DNA from: DAOMNN01 sp050486545
GTDB taxonomy: Bacteria > Pseudomonadota > Gammaproteobacteria > Burkholderiales > Rhodocyclaceae
Reading direction: 5' to 3'
DNA length: 41,469 bases
Assembly (NCBI GenBank): GCA_050486545.1
Contig: JBJHDM010000027.1
Coordinates: 1 to 41,469, forward strand
Positions 25,309 through 33,424 of the stretch are shown here, piece by piece (position 1 is the first letter of the stretch; the number at the start of each line of letters is the position of its first letter). Under the pieces are notes generated by a model, which saw only the letters and a program-made list of their open reading frames with translations, made no database searches and had not been told where the DNA came from. Position numbers and translations under genes: made by a program.

Positions 25309-26151
25309 TCACTCCTTGTAGGTCACTGCGCGACCCAAGCGGGCCAGCGTGTTGTCGAGCACCATGCCGATCAGCCCGATGAAGAGGATGGCGCTGATGA
25401 TGTTGGCGATGGACAGGTTGTTCCACTCGTTCCACACGAAGTAGCCGATACCGGTGCCGCCCACGAGCATTTCGGCTGCGACGATGACCAGCCAGGCGAT
25501 GCCCACCGAGATGCGCATGCCGGTCATGATCGTCGGCGCGGCGGCCGGAAGGATCACCTGAAAGGCGGTGCGCAGGCGGGACACCTCGAGCGTGCGGGCG
25601 ACGTTGAGCCAGTCCTTGCGCACCGCGGCGACGCCGAAGGCGGTGTTGATCAGCATCGGCCATAGCGAGCAGATGAAGATCACGAAGATCGCCGAGATGC
25701 CCGAGTCCTTGATGGTGTAGAGCGCGAGCGGCATCCACGCCAGCGGCGAGATCGGCTTGAGCACCTGGATGAAGGGGTCGAGCGCCTTGTACACCAGCGG
25801 TGACATGCCGATCACGAAGCCCAGCGGAATCGCCACCAGCGCGGCCAGGCCGAAGCCCACCAGCACCCGGGCGATCGAGTGTCCAAGCTGGATGCCGATA
25901 CCCTTGTCGTTGGTGCCACGGTCGTAGAACGGGTCGGAGATGTGCTCCCAGAGCTTGACCGCCACATCCACCGGCCCCGGCATCGCCGATTGCCCGCCGG
26001 TGGCCGCCGCCGCGCCGATCAGCGCGGCGTACTCGGGATCGACGATGACCTCGCCCACGGTCTGCCTGGTGCCCAGGTGCCACAGCCCCACGAACACCGC
26101 AAAGAAGACCAGCGACAGCAGCGGCGCCAGCCAGGGTCGTTTTGCATTCAT
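25309..26151 (-). CDS. ABC transporter permease, nitrate/cyanate type (NrtB/CynB-like)
   Basis: A 280-residue inner-membrane protein. The first helix is at about 8-27 (WLAPLLSLVFFAVFVGLWHLG). A binding-protein-dependent transport domain with about five further helices includes HSIARVLVGFGLAALVAIPLG and the ATPase-contacting EAA loop at about ARTLEVSRLRTAFQVILPAAAP. It overlaps neither neighbour but sits 3 bp from the binding-protein gene and 4 bp from the ATPase gene, a compact operon. Confidence 0.95.
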   Translation of the reverse strand: MNAKRPWLAPLLSLVFFAVFVGLWHLGTRQTVGEVIVDPEYAALIGAAAATGGQSAMPGPVDVAVKLWEHISDPFYDRGTNDKGIGIQLGHSIARVLVGFGLAALVAIPLGFVIGMSPLVYKALDPFIQVLKPISPLAWMPLALYTIKDSGISAIFVIFICSLWPMLINTAFGVAAVRKDWLNVARTLEVSRLRTAFQVILPAAAPTIMTGMRISVGIAWLVIVAAEMLVGGTGIGYFVWNEWNNLSIANIISAILFIGLIGMVLDNTLARLGRAVTYKE

Positions 26152-26154
26152 CGC

Positions 26155-27519
26155 TCAACTCCTCCGGATCGCGAAGCTCTCGATGTAGGCCTCGGGCTGG
26201 CTGGGGTCGAAGGCCTTGCCCATCACCGAGAAGGGCTTGACCGGATCGGCCGGCGGCTCCATGCCGACTTCCTTCATCAACCGGGCGGCATCGGTGGCGA
26301 GGAAGACCTCGCTGGCGACCTTGGCGTAATCCACGTCGCCGCTGATCTGCCCCCAGCGTTTCATCTGGGTCAGGATCCAGATCGCGAAGGACTCGTAGGG
26401 GAAGGGGTCGAAGTCGATTCGCTCCGGGTTGCGCACCACGTTGCCCAGGCCGTCGGCGTAGGTGCCGGTGAGCACCTGCTCGACCACCGTGACCGGCTGG
26501 TTGAGGTAGTTGGTCGGCGCAATCGCGGCCGCAATTTCGCGCCGATTCTCGGGCTTGCGGGCATAGGCGGTCGCGTCGAGGATGGCCTTGAGCAGCGCCT
26601 GGTAGGTGTTGGGCATGGTGGTGACGAACTCGCGGCTGGCGGCGAAGGCGCAGCACGGGTGACCGTCCCAGATCTCCTTGGAGAGGATGTGGATGAAGCC
26701 CACGCCGTCATACACCGCACGCTGGTTCACCGGGTCGGGCGCGAGGAAGCCGTCGATGTTGTCGGCACGAAGGTTGGCGACCATCTCCGGCGGCGGCACC
26801 GAGCGGATCGACACGTCGCGGTCGGGGTCGATACCGTGCTCGGCCAGGTAATAGCGCAACAGGTAGTTGTGCATCGAGTAGTCGAAGGGCACCGCGAAGC
26901 GGAAGCCTTTCCAGTCCTTGGGATCGCGCCGGTCCTTGTGCTTCATCGCCAGCGTGATCGCCTGGCCGTTGATGTTTTCGACCGCCGGCATGGTCCAGGG
27001 AATCGGGTTGGCGCCGGCGCCGACGGTGATCGCCAGCGGCATTGGCGACAGCATGTGGGCGGCATCGTACTCGCCGGCCAGCGACTTGTCGCGAATCACC
27101 GCCCAGCCGGCGGTCTTGACCACTTCGACATCGAGGCCGTACCTGGCGTAGTAGCCCAGCGGGTGGGCCATGATGATCGGCGTGGCGCAGGTGATGGGAA
27201 TGAAGCCGACGCTGAGCTTGGTCTTTTCCAGCGGCCCGAGGGTCTCGGCAAAGGCCTCCTTGGCCGCGGCGAGCGGGAAGATGCTGGCGATGGCGGCCAT
27301 CGCGGTCGAACCGCCCACCGCCTTCAGGAAGCGGCGGCGCACCGCATCCTGCGGAAACAACGCACGCATGATCGCGCTCTCCACTGCGCGCTCCTGCAGG
27401 GCTTGGCGTTCGAGCGTCTCGGCGTGGTCGTGCTCGGCCTGGCTGTGATGGCGGCCGCAGCTGCAGCCACCGCGATTCAGGCGGACCTTGTAGTCGAACG
27501 GATTGCGAAAGGCGGACAT
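26155..27519 (-). CDS. CmpA/NrtA family substrate-binding protein with Tat signal
   Basis: A 454-residue periplasmic ligand-binding protein for nitrate, bicarbonate or cyanate-type anions; next to cynS, cyanate is the best guess. The twin-arginine signal RRRFLKAVGG starts at residue 61, followed by a hydrophobic stretch and AEAFAE-type cleavage region. The binding domain then runs from LSVGFIPITCATPIIMAHPLGYYARYGLDVEVVK. The 60 residues before the Tat motif include a Cys/His-rich patch (GGCSCGRHHSQAEHDHAE, 17-34), as some relatives have. It is the second gene of the operon, 21 bp after the DJ-1-like gene. The true ligand needs binding data. Confidence 0.92.
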   Translation of the reverse strand: MSAFRNPFDYKVRLNRGGCSCGRHHSQAEHDHAETLERQALQERAVESAIMRALFPQDAVRRRFLKAVGGSTAMAAIASIFPLAAAKEAFAETLGPLEKTKLSVGFIPITCATPIIMAHPLGYYARYGLDVEVVKTAGWAVIRDKSLAGEYDAAHMLSPMPLAITVGAGANPIPWTMPAVENINGQAITLAMKHKDRRDPKDWKGFRFAVPFDYSMHNYLLRYYLAEHGIDPDRDVSIRSVPPPEMVANLRADNIDGFLAPDPVNQRAVYDGVGFIHILSKEIWDGHPCCAFAASREFVTTMPNTYQALLKAILDATAYARKPENRREIAAAIAPTNYLNQPVTVVEQVLTGTYADGLGNVVRNPERIDFDPFPYESFAIWILTQMKRWGQISGDVDYAKVASEVFLATDAARLMKEVGMEPPADPVKPFSVMGKAFDPSQPEAYIESFAIRRS

Positions 27520-27540
27520 GATCGGCTCCTTTTCTCGGGG

Positions 27541-28224
27541 TCAAGCGGTTCTGAGACGGGTTTCCGCAAGCGGCGCGGCGAATTCAATGTCGTGCTCGTA
27601 CAGCGCATAGGCGCGCTGGTATTCCATGACGCGGGCCACATCGGAGACGAAGCCTTCGTCGTAGCCGGCACGCCGCAGCAGGTGAAAGCCCAGTTCCATG
27701 CCGGCGCTGATCCCCCCGGCGGTGACGATGCGCCCGGCGTCGACGACCCGGGCGCGGCTCACGCGGCAGGCCGGGGCGATCTCGGCCAGGCGGTCGATCG
27801 GGGTCTTGCCCAGGTGCGAGGCTTCGAGCCGGTCCGGCTCCTTGCGATTGGTCGCCGGCAGGCCGTCGAGCAAACCCATCGCAGCGTAGATCCACGAGCC
27901 CGTGCATACGCTGGTCAGCAGGCACTCTTCGGACAGCGCACGCACGAACGCGTGCAGGCGGCGGTTGTACAGCTCCTGGCGCGTGCCGAAACCACCCGGG
28001 ATCAGGAACGCGTCCATCGCCGGCTCGTCGGCGAGCGCGTAGTTGGGCAGCACGGTGATGCCGGCCTGGGTCTGGACCGGGCGCATCGCCTCGGCGACGA
28101 GGAACACGTCCAGCCCCGGATCGAAGCGCCGCGCCACCGAAATCACGCCGCAAGGCGCCGCGTAGTCGACGATCTCGGCGTCCTTGAAGACGTAGACCCC
28201 CAGCCTGAATCCCTGTCTGCGCAT
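27541..28224 (-). CDS. DJ-1/PfpI family protein (GATase1-like)
   Basis: A 227-residue protein of the DJ-1/PfpI superfamily. The nucleophile-elbow cysteine is C107 (TSVCTGSWIYAAMGLLDG), with a conserved acidic E17 (FKDAEIVDYAAP) and GGF at 78-80. It lacks the THW seen after the elbow in isonitrile-hydratase relatives (ATNRKEPDRLE instead), so that activity should not be assumed. The ATG at 28224 has GGAG 8 bases upstream. It is the first gene of the cyanate operon. Its role there is unknown; a hydratase-type step, stress protection or regulation are all possible. Confidence 0.85.
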   Translation of the reverse strand: MRRQGFRLGVYVFKDAEIVDYAAPCGVISVARRFDPGLDVFLVAEAMRPVQTQAGITVLPNYALADEPAMDAFLIPGGFGTRQELYNRRLHAFVRALSEECLLTSVCTGSWIYAAMGLLDGLPATNRKEPDRLEASHLGKTPIDRLAEIAPACRVSRARVVDAGRIVTAGGISAGMELGFHLLRRAGYDEGFVSDVARVMEYQRAYALYEHDIEFAAPLAETRLRTA

Positions 28225-28302
28225 TGCCGTGCTCCTTCGAGTACCGGTTCCCATGCTCCGCGCAAGGCCGTGTGCGCGGTATCACCGATGTCGTGATTCG
28301 CG

Positions 28303-28320
28303 TGTAGCGGATCCACTACA
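28303..28320. promoter_or_regulatory. 18-bp imperfect palindrome upstream of the cyanate operon
   Basis: TGTAGCGGATCCACTACA is symmetric around GGATCC except for one mismatched pair. It spans the response-regulator stop codon and lies 79-96 bp upstream of the DJ-1-like gene, a suitable place for an operator of the operon. The binding protein is unknown; the adjacent NarL-type regulator is the obvious candidate. Confidence 0.4.
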
Positions 28321-28984
28321 GCTCGTCGTGACTGCCCGCGCGCCCGGGACCGCCTTCGTCCAGGCCGTGGCGCGCGGCGTAGTGCGCCAGCTCGACCAGC
28401 GTGCGTACGCCGAGCTTGTCGAAGAGCCGGCCACGGTAGGTCGAGATCGTGTTCGCCGACAGCGACAGCCGCGCGGCGATCGCCGACACCGAGCAGCCCT
28501 GCGCGAGCAGTTGCAGCACCTGGAACTCGCGGTTCGAAAGCGTCTCGTGGGGCGGGCGCGAATCGTCCGCGCGCACGCTGTGGGCGAGCAGTTCGGCGAT
28601 CGCCGGGGTGACGTAGACGCCGCCCCCGGCGACCTTGCGGATCGCAGCGAGCAGGTCGTCGGGCGCGCACCCCTTGTTCAGGTAGGCACCGGCACCGGTG
28701 CGGATCGACCGCACGGCGAACTGCGACTCCGGGTAGACCGACAGCATCACCACGCCGGTGCGTGGAAACTCGGTGCGGATCGCCTTGAGGACATCGAGCC
28801 CGTCGCGTTCGCCCAGGGCCACATCGAGCACGACGACGTCCGCCGGCGCCTCGCGCAAGGCCCGCATCGCCGACGGCCCGTCGGCCGCATCGCGCAGTTC
28901 GCCGACATCCTCGGCCTCGGACAGGATCTGGATCAGCCCGCGGCGGATGATCATGTGGTCGTCGACGATGAGCAGGCGCAGCAT
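28316..28984 (-). CDS. NarL/FixJ family response regulator
   Basis: A 222-residue regulator. The receiver (about 1-118) has D54 in VVVLDVALGERDG as phospho-acceptor and a lysine in YLNKGCAPDDL. The LuxR-type helix-turn-helix (about 145-205) reads LSNREFQVLQLLAQGCSVSAIAARL, then SANTISTYRGRLFDKLGV. The ATG at 28984 gives the standard receiver N-terminus (MLRLLIVDDH) and lies 8 bp after the kinase stop, so the pair is one transcription unit. Position just upstream of the cyanate genes on the same strand suggests it controls them. Confidence 0.93.
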   Translation of the reverse strand: MLRLLIVDDHMIIRRGLIQILSEAEDVGELRDAADGPSAMRALREAPADVVVLDVALGERDGLDVLKAIRTEFPRTGVVMLSVYPESQFAVRSIRTGAGAYLNKGCAPDDLLAAIRKVAGGGVYVTPAIAELLAHSVRADDSRPPHETLSNREFQVLQLLAQGCSVSAIAARLSLSANTISTYRGRLFDKLGVRTLVELAHYAARHGLDEGGPGRAGSHDEL

Positions 28985-28992
28985 CGCAGACC

Positions 28993-30156
28993 TCAGGCCA
29001 GGGCGCCGGGGAGGAACAGCGTGACCGCCGTGCCGCACCCCTCCGCGCTGTCGATCGTCAGTTCGCCGCCGATCGCGTGGGCACGCTCCTGCATGCCGAG
29101 CAGGCCGAAGCTCGTCGGGCTCGGCACGACCGTCATGCCGCGGCCGTCATCCTCCACGCGCAACAGCAGGTCGTCGGCGAGCGCCCGTGCCGCAAGCGTC
29201 ACGTGGCGGGCGGCGGCGTGGCGCTGCACGTTGGTAAGCACCTCCTGGACGATGCGATAGACCGCAATCTCCGCATCGCGCCCGAGCCGTCGACGCTCCA
29301 CGTCGGCCGGGCAGACGAAGCGGCAGCGCAGCCCCGAGCGCCCCTCGGTTTCCTGCAGCAGGCATTCAAGTGCCGCCCATAAGCCGAGATGGTCGAGCAC
29401 GCCGGGCCGCAAGTCGTTGAGAATGCGGCGCATCGCGCCCATCGCCCCCTGCCCGATCTCGAGCGCGGCGTCGATGTGCCCGCACACCAGCGCGTCGTCG
29501 GCCAGGCGTCGGCGCAGCCAGTTCAGTTCGAGCTGCATCGCGGTGAGCGACGCGCCCAACTCGTCGTGGATGTCGCGTGCGATGTGGGCGCGCTCGGTCT
29601 CGCGCACACCGTTCAGATGAGCGGACAGGCGACGCAGGCCATCGCGCGCCTGGCGAAGCTGGCGGTTGGCCTCGGACAGTTCCGCAGTGCGCTCGACCAC
29701 GCGCCGCTCGAGTTCGCTATGCGCGGCCTGCAGCGCAGCCTCGGTGCGCTTGCGCTCGGTGATGTCGGTGAAGGTCACCACGGCACCGACGACCGTCTCC
29801 CCATCGCGGATCGGGTAGGACGCATACTCGGCCGCAAAGGACGTCCCATCGCGCCGCCACAGCACCTCGTCCTCGACGCGACAGCCATGCCCGTCGCGAT
29901 AGGCCTTGAAGATGCGGCACTCATGCACCGGCATCAGTTCGCGGTTCGCGTGGGAATGGTGGATCAGGTAGTGCATGTTGCGCCCGAGCACCTCGTCGGG
30001 CGTGTAGCCGAGCATCTGCGCGCCGGCACCGTTGATGAAGATGCAGCGGCCGTTCAGGTCGATCCCGTAGATGCCCTCGCCGGCCGACTCGAGCAGCAGC
30101 TCGAGCTGACGACGCCAGGCGGCATGGTGCGAAAGATGGTGCAGGTTGGCGAACAT
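28993..30156 (-). CDS. Soluble PAS sensor histidine kinase (NarX/HisKA_3 type)
   Basis: A 387-residue kinase without transmembrane helices. One PAS domain is at about 14-135 (GIYGIDLNGRCIFINGAGAQMLGYTPDEVLG ... TFTDITERKR), followed by a coiled-coil linker at about 135-185. The HisKA_3 domain has phospho-acceptor H197 in RAHIARDIHDELGASL, and the HATPase domain has EVLTNVQRHA and DDGRGM. The ATG at 30156 is supported because the PAS begins soon after; a clear Shine-Dalgarno is lacking. It pairs with the NarL-type regulator 8 bp downstream. A cytoplasmic sensor next to cyanase suggests detection of an internal signal such as cyanate or nitrogen state, by inference. Confidence 0.92.
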   Translation of the reverse strand: MFANLHHLSHHAAWRRQLELLLESAGEGIYGIDLNGRCIFINGAGAQMLGYTPDEVLGRNMHYLIHHSHANRELMPVHECRIFKAYRDGHGCRVEDEVLWRRDGTSFAAEYASYPIRDGETVVGAVVTFTDITERKRTEAALQAAHSELERRVVERTAELSEANRQLRQARDGLRRLSAHLNGVRETERAHIARDIHDELGASLTAMQLELNWLRRRLADDALVCGHIDAALEIGQGAMGAMRRILNDLRPGVLDHLGLWAALECLLQETEGRSGLRCRFVCPADVERRRLGRDAEIAVYRIVQEVLTNVQRHAAARHVTLAARALADDLLLRVEDDGRGMTVVPSPTSFGLLGMQERAHAIGGELTIDSAEGCGTAVTLFLPGALA

Positions 30157-30483
30157 GCGGGGTCCGTCGGTCGGTGACCCACGGGGTTCTGCAAGAACGG
30201 TGCCCGAGTGCAACGAGCGGCCACCGTCTGGCCCGATCCGGCGCCAGGCCGTAGGGGACGGCATTGCGTCATCGCCTCACCACGCACCAGACCGGTGCGC
30301 GCAAGGACTGGACGACCAGCAATGGGGCGCCAGCGTGCATCCGAGCCGCCCACCGAATCCGCACGAACCCGACCCGGGCTGCGGCCGGATCGCAAACGCG
30401 ACGGGATGCATGCTCGGCCGGAGTGCGCTACACGGAGTCTCAGGGCGCGAAACAAACCGGAACGGTCCGACGCGTATTGCGAA
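30157..30483. other. Non-coding stretch upstream of the PAS kinase
   Basis: These 327 bp separate two minus-strand genes (kinase start and LysR stop). I see no credible gene: open frames here are arginine/proline-rich shadows without recognisable domains. It presumably holds the kinase promoter, but I cannot point to a convincing -35/-10 pair. Confidence 0.5.
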
Positions 30484-31374
30484 TCAGGATGCGGCCTGCA
30501 GGTGCTCGGACAGAAAGCCGATCAGCGTGCGCACGCGCAGCGGCACGTGCCGGTTGCTCGGCAGGACCGCGTAGATCCCCAGTTCGGGCGGCGCGAACGA
30601 TTCCAGGATCGACTCCACCGTTCCCGCGGCGACGTGCTCGGCTGCGATGAAGTCGGGCTGGACCGTGATCCCGAGCCCGGCGATCGCCGCCGCCACCAAT
30701 GCGTCGCCGTTGTTCGCACTCACGCGGCAGCGCACGTGGATGCGCTCGACGCTCCCATCGACGACGAAGGACCAGGACTGCGCGGCACCTCGAATCGAGT
30801 AGCCCAGGCATTCGTACCGGGCCAGCTCGGAGGGGTGGCGCGGACGGCCGTGGCGGGCGAGATAGGCGGGGGAGGCGAGTACCAGCAGACGGCTGGAGCC
30901 GATCCTGCGCACGATGTCTCCCGGCTCCAGATCCGCCGTGACGCGAACCGCGAGGTCGAAGCCCTCTTCGATGAGGTTTGCGCGCCGGTCGGCGTAGTCC
31001 ATCTCCAGTTCGATCTCAGGGTAGCGCGACGCAAAGTCGAGCAGCAGCGGCATCAGGCGGCGCAGCCCGAAGCTCAGCGGCAGGCTGATGCGGATACGCC
31101 CGCGCGGCATCGCACGCTCCTGCGCCACGTCGGCCTCGGCGACATCGACGAGGTTCAGGATGACCCGGCAGCGCTCGAGATAATCGGCGCCGGCCGAGGT
31201 CAGTGCGAGACGGCGGGTGCTGCGCACCATCAGCTTGACGCCGAGATGGGCTTCGAGGGCGGCGATGCGGCGCGTCACCGCCGAACGCGCGACCCCCAGT
31301 TGCTGCGCGGCGGCCGAGAAGCTGCCCAGTTCGGCCACACGCACGAAAAGCTGCATTGCATCGAGTCGGTCCAT
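30484..31374 (-). CDS. LysR family transcriptional regulator
   Basis: A 296-residue LysR-type regulator. The N-terminal winged helix-turn-helix reads MQLFVRVAELGSFSAAAQQLGVARSAVTRRIAALEAHLGVKLMVRSTRRLALT (shown here in family form: residues 7-60). The substrate-binding-like effector domain follows at about 90-293 (RGRIRISLPLSFGLRRLMPLL). The ATG at 31374 gives the usual family start. It belongs to the branch close to those controlling redox or small-molecule stress operons. It is divergent from the dioxygenase/b561/YceI operon, the probable target. The effector is unknown. Confidence 0.94.
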   Translation of the reverse strand: MDRLDAMQLFVRVAELGSFSAAAQQLGVARSAVTRRIAALEAHLGVKLMVRSTRRLALTSAGADYLERCRVILNLVDVAEADVAQERAMPRGRIRISLPLSFGLRRLMPLLLDFASRYPEIELEMDYADRRANLIEEGFDLAVRVTADLEPGDIVRRIGSSRLLVLASPAYLARHGRPRHPSELARYECLGYSIRGAAQSWSFVVDGSVERIHVRCRVSANNGDALVAAAIAGLGITVQPDFIAAEHVAAGTVESILESFAPPELGIYAVLPSNRHVPLRVRTLIGFLSEHLQAAS

Positions 31375-31415
31375 TGTTGTCCTGATCGCAACAGAGCATT
31401 GCAGATTGTCCGGTA

Positions 31416-31442
31416 TTCGACTCCATTTCGAAAGCCTATAGT
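31416..31442. promoter_or_regulatory. Dyad TTCGA-N7-TCGAA and -10-like TATAGT in the LysR/dioxygenase intergenic region
   Basis: The dyad at 31416-31432 has the interrupted symmetry typical of LysR sites, and TATAGT at 31437-31442 matches a -10 element at 5 of 6 positions for rightward transcription of the dioxygenase operon. No consensus -35 is present, consistent with activator dependence. Confidence 0.4.
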
Positions 31443-31476
31443 CCGTACATCGAATCTGGATGCCCGAATCCCTGTC

Positions 31477-32277
31477 ATGTCTCCCTCCCTGCCCTCGCTC
31501 TTCGTTCCCCACGGCGCGCCCACCTTCGCGCTACGGCCCGGTGCGGCCGGCGAGGCCATGGCCCGTTTCGCCCGCAGCCTGCCACCACCGCGCGCGATCC
31601 TCATCGTCAGCGCCCACTGGGACACCGTCGTGCCCACGGTCGGGTTCGCACAACGGCCGGCCACGCTGCACGATTTTTACGGCTTTGCACCGGCCCTCTA
31701 CGAGTTGCGCTATCCGGCCACGGGCTGCCCCGAAGCAGCCGAGGAAGTCGTCGCGGCCCTGGCCGCCGCCGGACTCCCGGCAGCGCGCGACGCTTCGCGG
31801 GGGCTCGACCACGGGGCGTGGGTGCCGCTGCGCACGATGTTTCCCGATGCCGACGTGCCGGTCATCCCGCTGTCGCTGCAAAGCCGCAAGGGAGCGGCGC
31901 ACGCCTGGAAGGTGGGCCGTAGCCTCGCGCCACTCGTCCAACGCGGATTCCTCGTGATCGGTTCCGGCAACCTCACCCACAATCTGGCGGACTTCGCACA
32001 CACACCCGAAACCGGCGCCGACGCGCCGGCCTATGTGCGCCGATTCGCCGACTGGATCGGCGCCCGGCTCGAACCGCTCGACCTGCCGGCCCTCCTCGAT
32101 TACCGCCGCCTCGCCCCCGAAGCCTTCCGCGCACACCCGACCGACGAACACCTGCTGCCCCTGTTCGTCGCGCTCGGCGCCGCGGGTGACGCACCGCACA
32201 CGCAGCGCATTCACGCGGGGATCGACAGCCGCGTGCTGGCGATGGACGCCTTCGCCTTCGAAACGGAGGCAGCATGA
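31477..32277 (+). CDS. DODA-type extradiol ring-cleavage dioxygenase family protein (YgiD-like)
   Basis: A 266-residue enzyme of the class III extradiol dioxygenase family (4,5-DOPA dioxygenase type). Candidate metal ligands are H12 (FVPHGAP), H47 (VSAHWDT) and H225 (PTDEHLLPLF); H112 (LDHGAWVPL) and H168 (GSGNLTHN) are the other conserved histidines. Many such proteins have no known physiological substrate. The ATG at 31477 follows the divergent LysR control region. The stop overlaps the start of the cytochrome b561 gene (ATGA), so the operon is dioxygenase, b561, YceI, YceI. Confidence 0.92.
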   Translation: MSPSLPSLFVPHGAPTFALRPGAAGEAMARFARSLPPPRAILIVSAHWDTVVPTVGFAQRPATLHDFYGFAPALYELRYPATGCPEAAEEVVAALAAAGLPAARDASRGLDHGAWVPLRTMFPDADVPVIPLSLQSRKGAAHAWKVGRSLAPLVQRGFLVIGSGNLTHNLADFAHTPETGADAPAYVRRFADWIGARLEPLDLPALLDYRRLAPEAFRAHPTDEHLLPLFVALGAAGDAPHTQRIHAGIDSRVLAMDAFAFETEAA

Positions 32278-32828
32278 GCACCCCGGCCCGCTACACGGCC
32301 CTCGCCATCTCGCTGCACTGGGTGATGGCGCTGCTGATCTTCGGCTTGATGGCCCTCGGTCTCTACATGGAGGCCCTGCCGTTCTCGCCGGAGAAGCTCC
32401 GCCTCGTGTCCTGGCACAAGTGGGCCGGCGTCACGGTGTTCGGGCTGGTGCTGCTGCGCCTGGTCTGGCGCGCGCTGCATCGGCCGCCCCCGCTTCCCGC
32501 ACACATGTCACGGCTGGAGCGCGTCGCCGCGCACGGCGGACATGCCGTCCTGTACGCCCTCATGCTGGCCATCCCGCTGACGGGCTGGCTGATGAGTTCG
32601 GCCAAGGGCGTGCCCACGGTCTGGTTCGGCCTCGTTCCGCTGCCGGACCTGGTGGCCCGGGACAAGGCGCTCGGCGACCTGCTTCAAACCGTGCACAAGG
32701 TCCTGAACTGGACCCTGATGGCGGTCATCGTCGGCCACATCGGGGCCGCCTTCAAGCACCACTTCATCGACCGGGACGACGTCCTCGCCAGGATGCTGCC
32801 CCGCTTACGCAGAGAGAGCCGCCCATGA
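32274..32828 (+). CDS. Cytochrome b561 family protein
   Basis: A 184-residue, four-helix inner-membrane di-heme cytochrome. Candidate heme histidines are H15 (ISLHWVMALL), H48 (SWHKWAG), and histidines in helices 3 and 4 (HGGHAVLYALM; VHKVLNW ... VGHIGAAFKHH). The MxxH-type C-terminal FKHHFIDRDDVLARMLPR is standard for bacterial CybB. It transfers electrons between quinone and periplasmic partners, and is repeatedly found next to YceI proteins. It overlaps both neighbours by 4 bases (ATGA). Confidence 0.95.
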   Translation: MSTPARYTALAISLHWVMALLIFGLMALGLYMEALPFSPEKLRLVSWHKWAGVTVFGLVLLRLVWRALHRPPPLPAHMSRLERVAAHGGHAVLYALMLAIPLTGWLMSSAKGVPTVWFGLVPLPDLVARDKALGDLLQTVHKVLNWTLMAVIVGHIGAAFKHHFIDRDDVLARMLPRLRRESRP

Positions 32829-33388
32829 AACCGATCGTGATCACCGCATTCGCCCTGGCAGCCGTGCTGCCCGCAGCCGCTCATGCCGAACGCTACGACG
32901 TGCTCGTGCCCGAACACAGCGAAATCCGCTTCACCTACTCCCAGATGGGCGTGACGATGCGGGGCGACTTCCGCACCTTCTCGGGCGAGCTGGATTTCGA
33001 TCCGTCCGACCCGACGGCGGCCCGCGCGCGCATCGACGTCGAACTCGCCAGCATCGGCACCGGCTTTGCCGAGGCGGACGACGAGGTCGCGGGACGCGAG
33101 TGGTTCGACACCGCACGCTTTCCGACCGCCCGGTTCGAGTCTTCCACCATCCATCCTATCGGCGAAGACCGTTTCGAAGTCAGCGGCACCCTGAGCATCA
33201 AGGGCACCGCGCTGCCGGTGGTCGTCCCCGCGACCGTCCGCACCGAAGGCGACCGGGCCGTGTTCGACGGCAGCCTCGCGATCCGCCGCGGCGACTTCTC
33301 GGTCGGCGAAGGCGCCTGGTCGCGCTTCGACCTCGTCGCCAACGAGGTCACGATCGAGTTCCGCATCACCGCCGCTTCCGGAGACTGA
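32825..33388 (+). CDS. YceI family periplasmic protein (first copy)
   Basis: A 187-residue secreted protein with a signal peptide ending AAAHA at about 21 and a lipocalin-like YceI domain (HSEIRFTYSQMGVTMRGDFRTFSGELDFDP ... WFDTARFPTARFESSTI ... LSIKGTALPVVVPATV). The family binds isoprenoid or amphiphilic molecules in E. coli-type homologues. The ATG at 32825 overlaps the b561 stop. About 30% like the next gene by eye, so the two are old paralogues. Confidence 0.94.
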   Translation: MKPIVITAFALAAVLPAAAHAERYDVLVPEHSEIRFTYSQMGVTMRGDFRTFSGELDFDPSDPTAARARIDVELASIGTGFAEADDEVAGREWFDTARFPTARFESSTIHPIGEDRFEVSGTLSIKGTALPVVVPATVRTEGDRAVFDGSLAIRRGDFSVGEGAWSRFDLVANEVTIEFRITAASGD

Positions 33389-33424
33389 TCCCCTTCCCCC
33401 AACCAACCCCCGAAAGGAGTCCTC

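Noticed and set aside
27541..28224. Naming the DJ-1/PfpI protein an isonitrile hydratase
   Set aside because: The Cys elbow is present but the THW segment following it in that enzyme is replaced, so the specific activity is not supported.
25879..28296. An 805-codon plus-strand frame across the cyanate transport genes
   Set aside because: It antiparallels four recognisable genes and has shadow-type composition.
30054..30455. A 133-codon minus-strand frame in the gap upstream of the PAS kinase
   Set aside because: Arg/Pro-rich with no domain, overlapping the start of the kinase gene; not credible as a protein.
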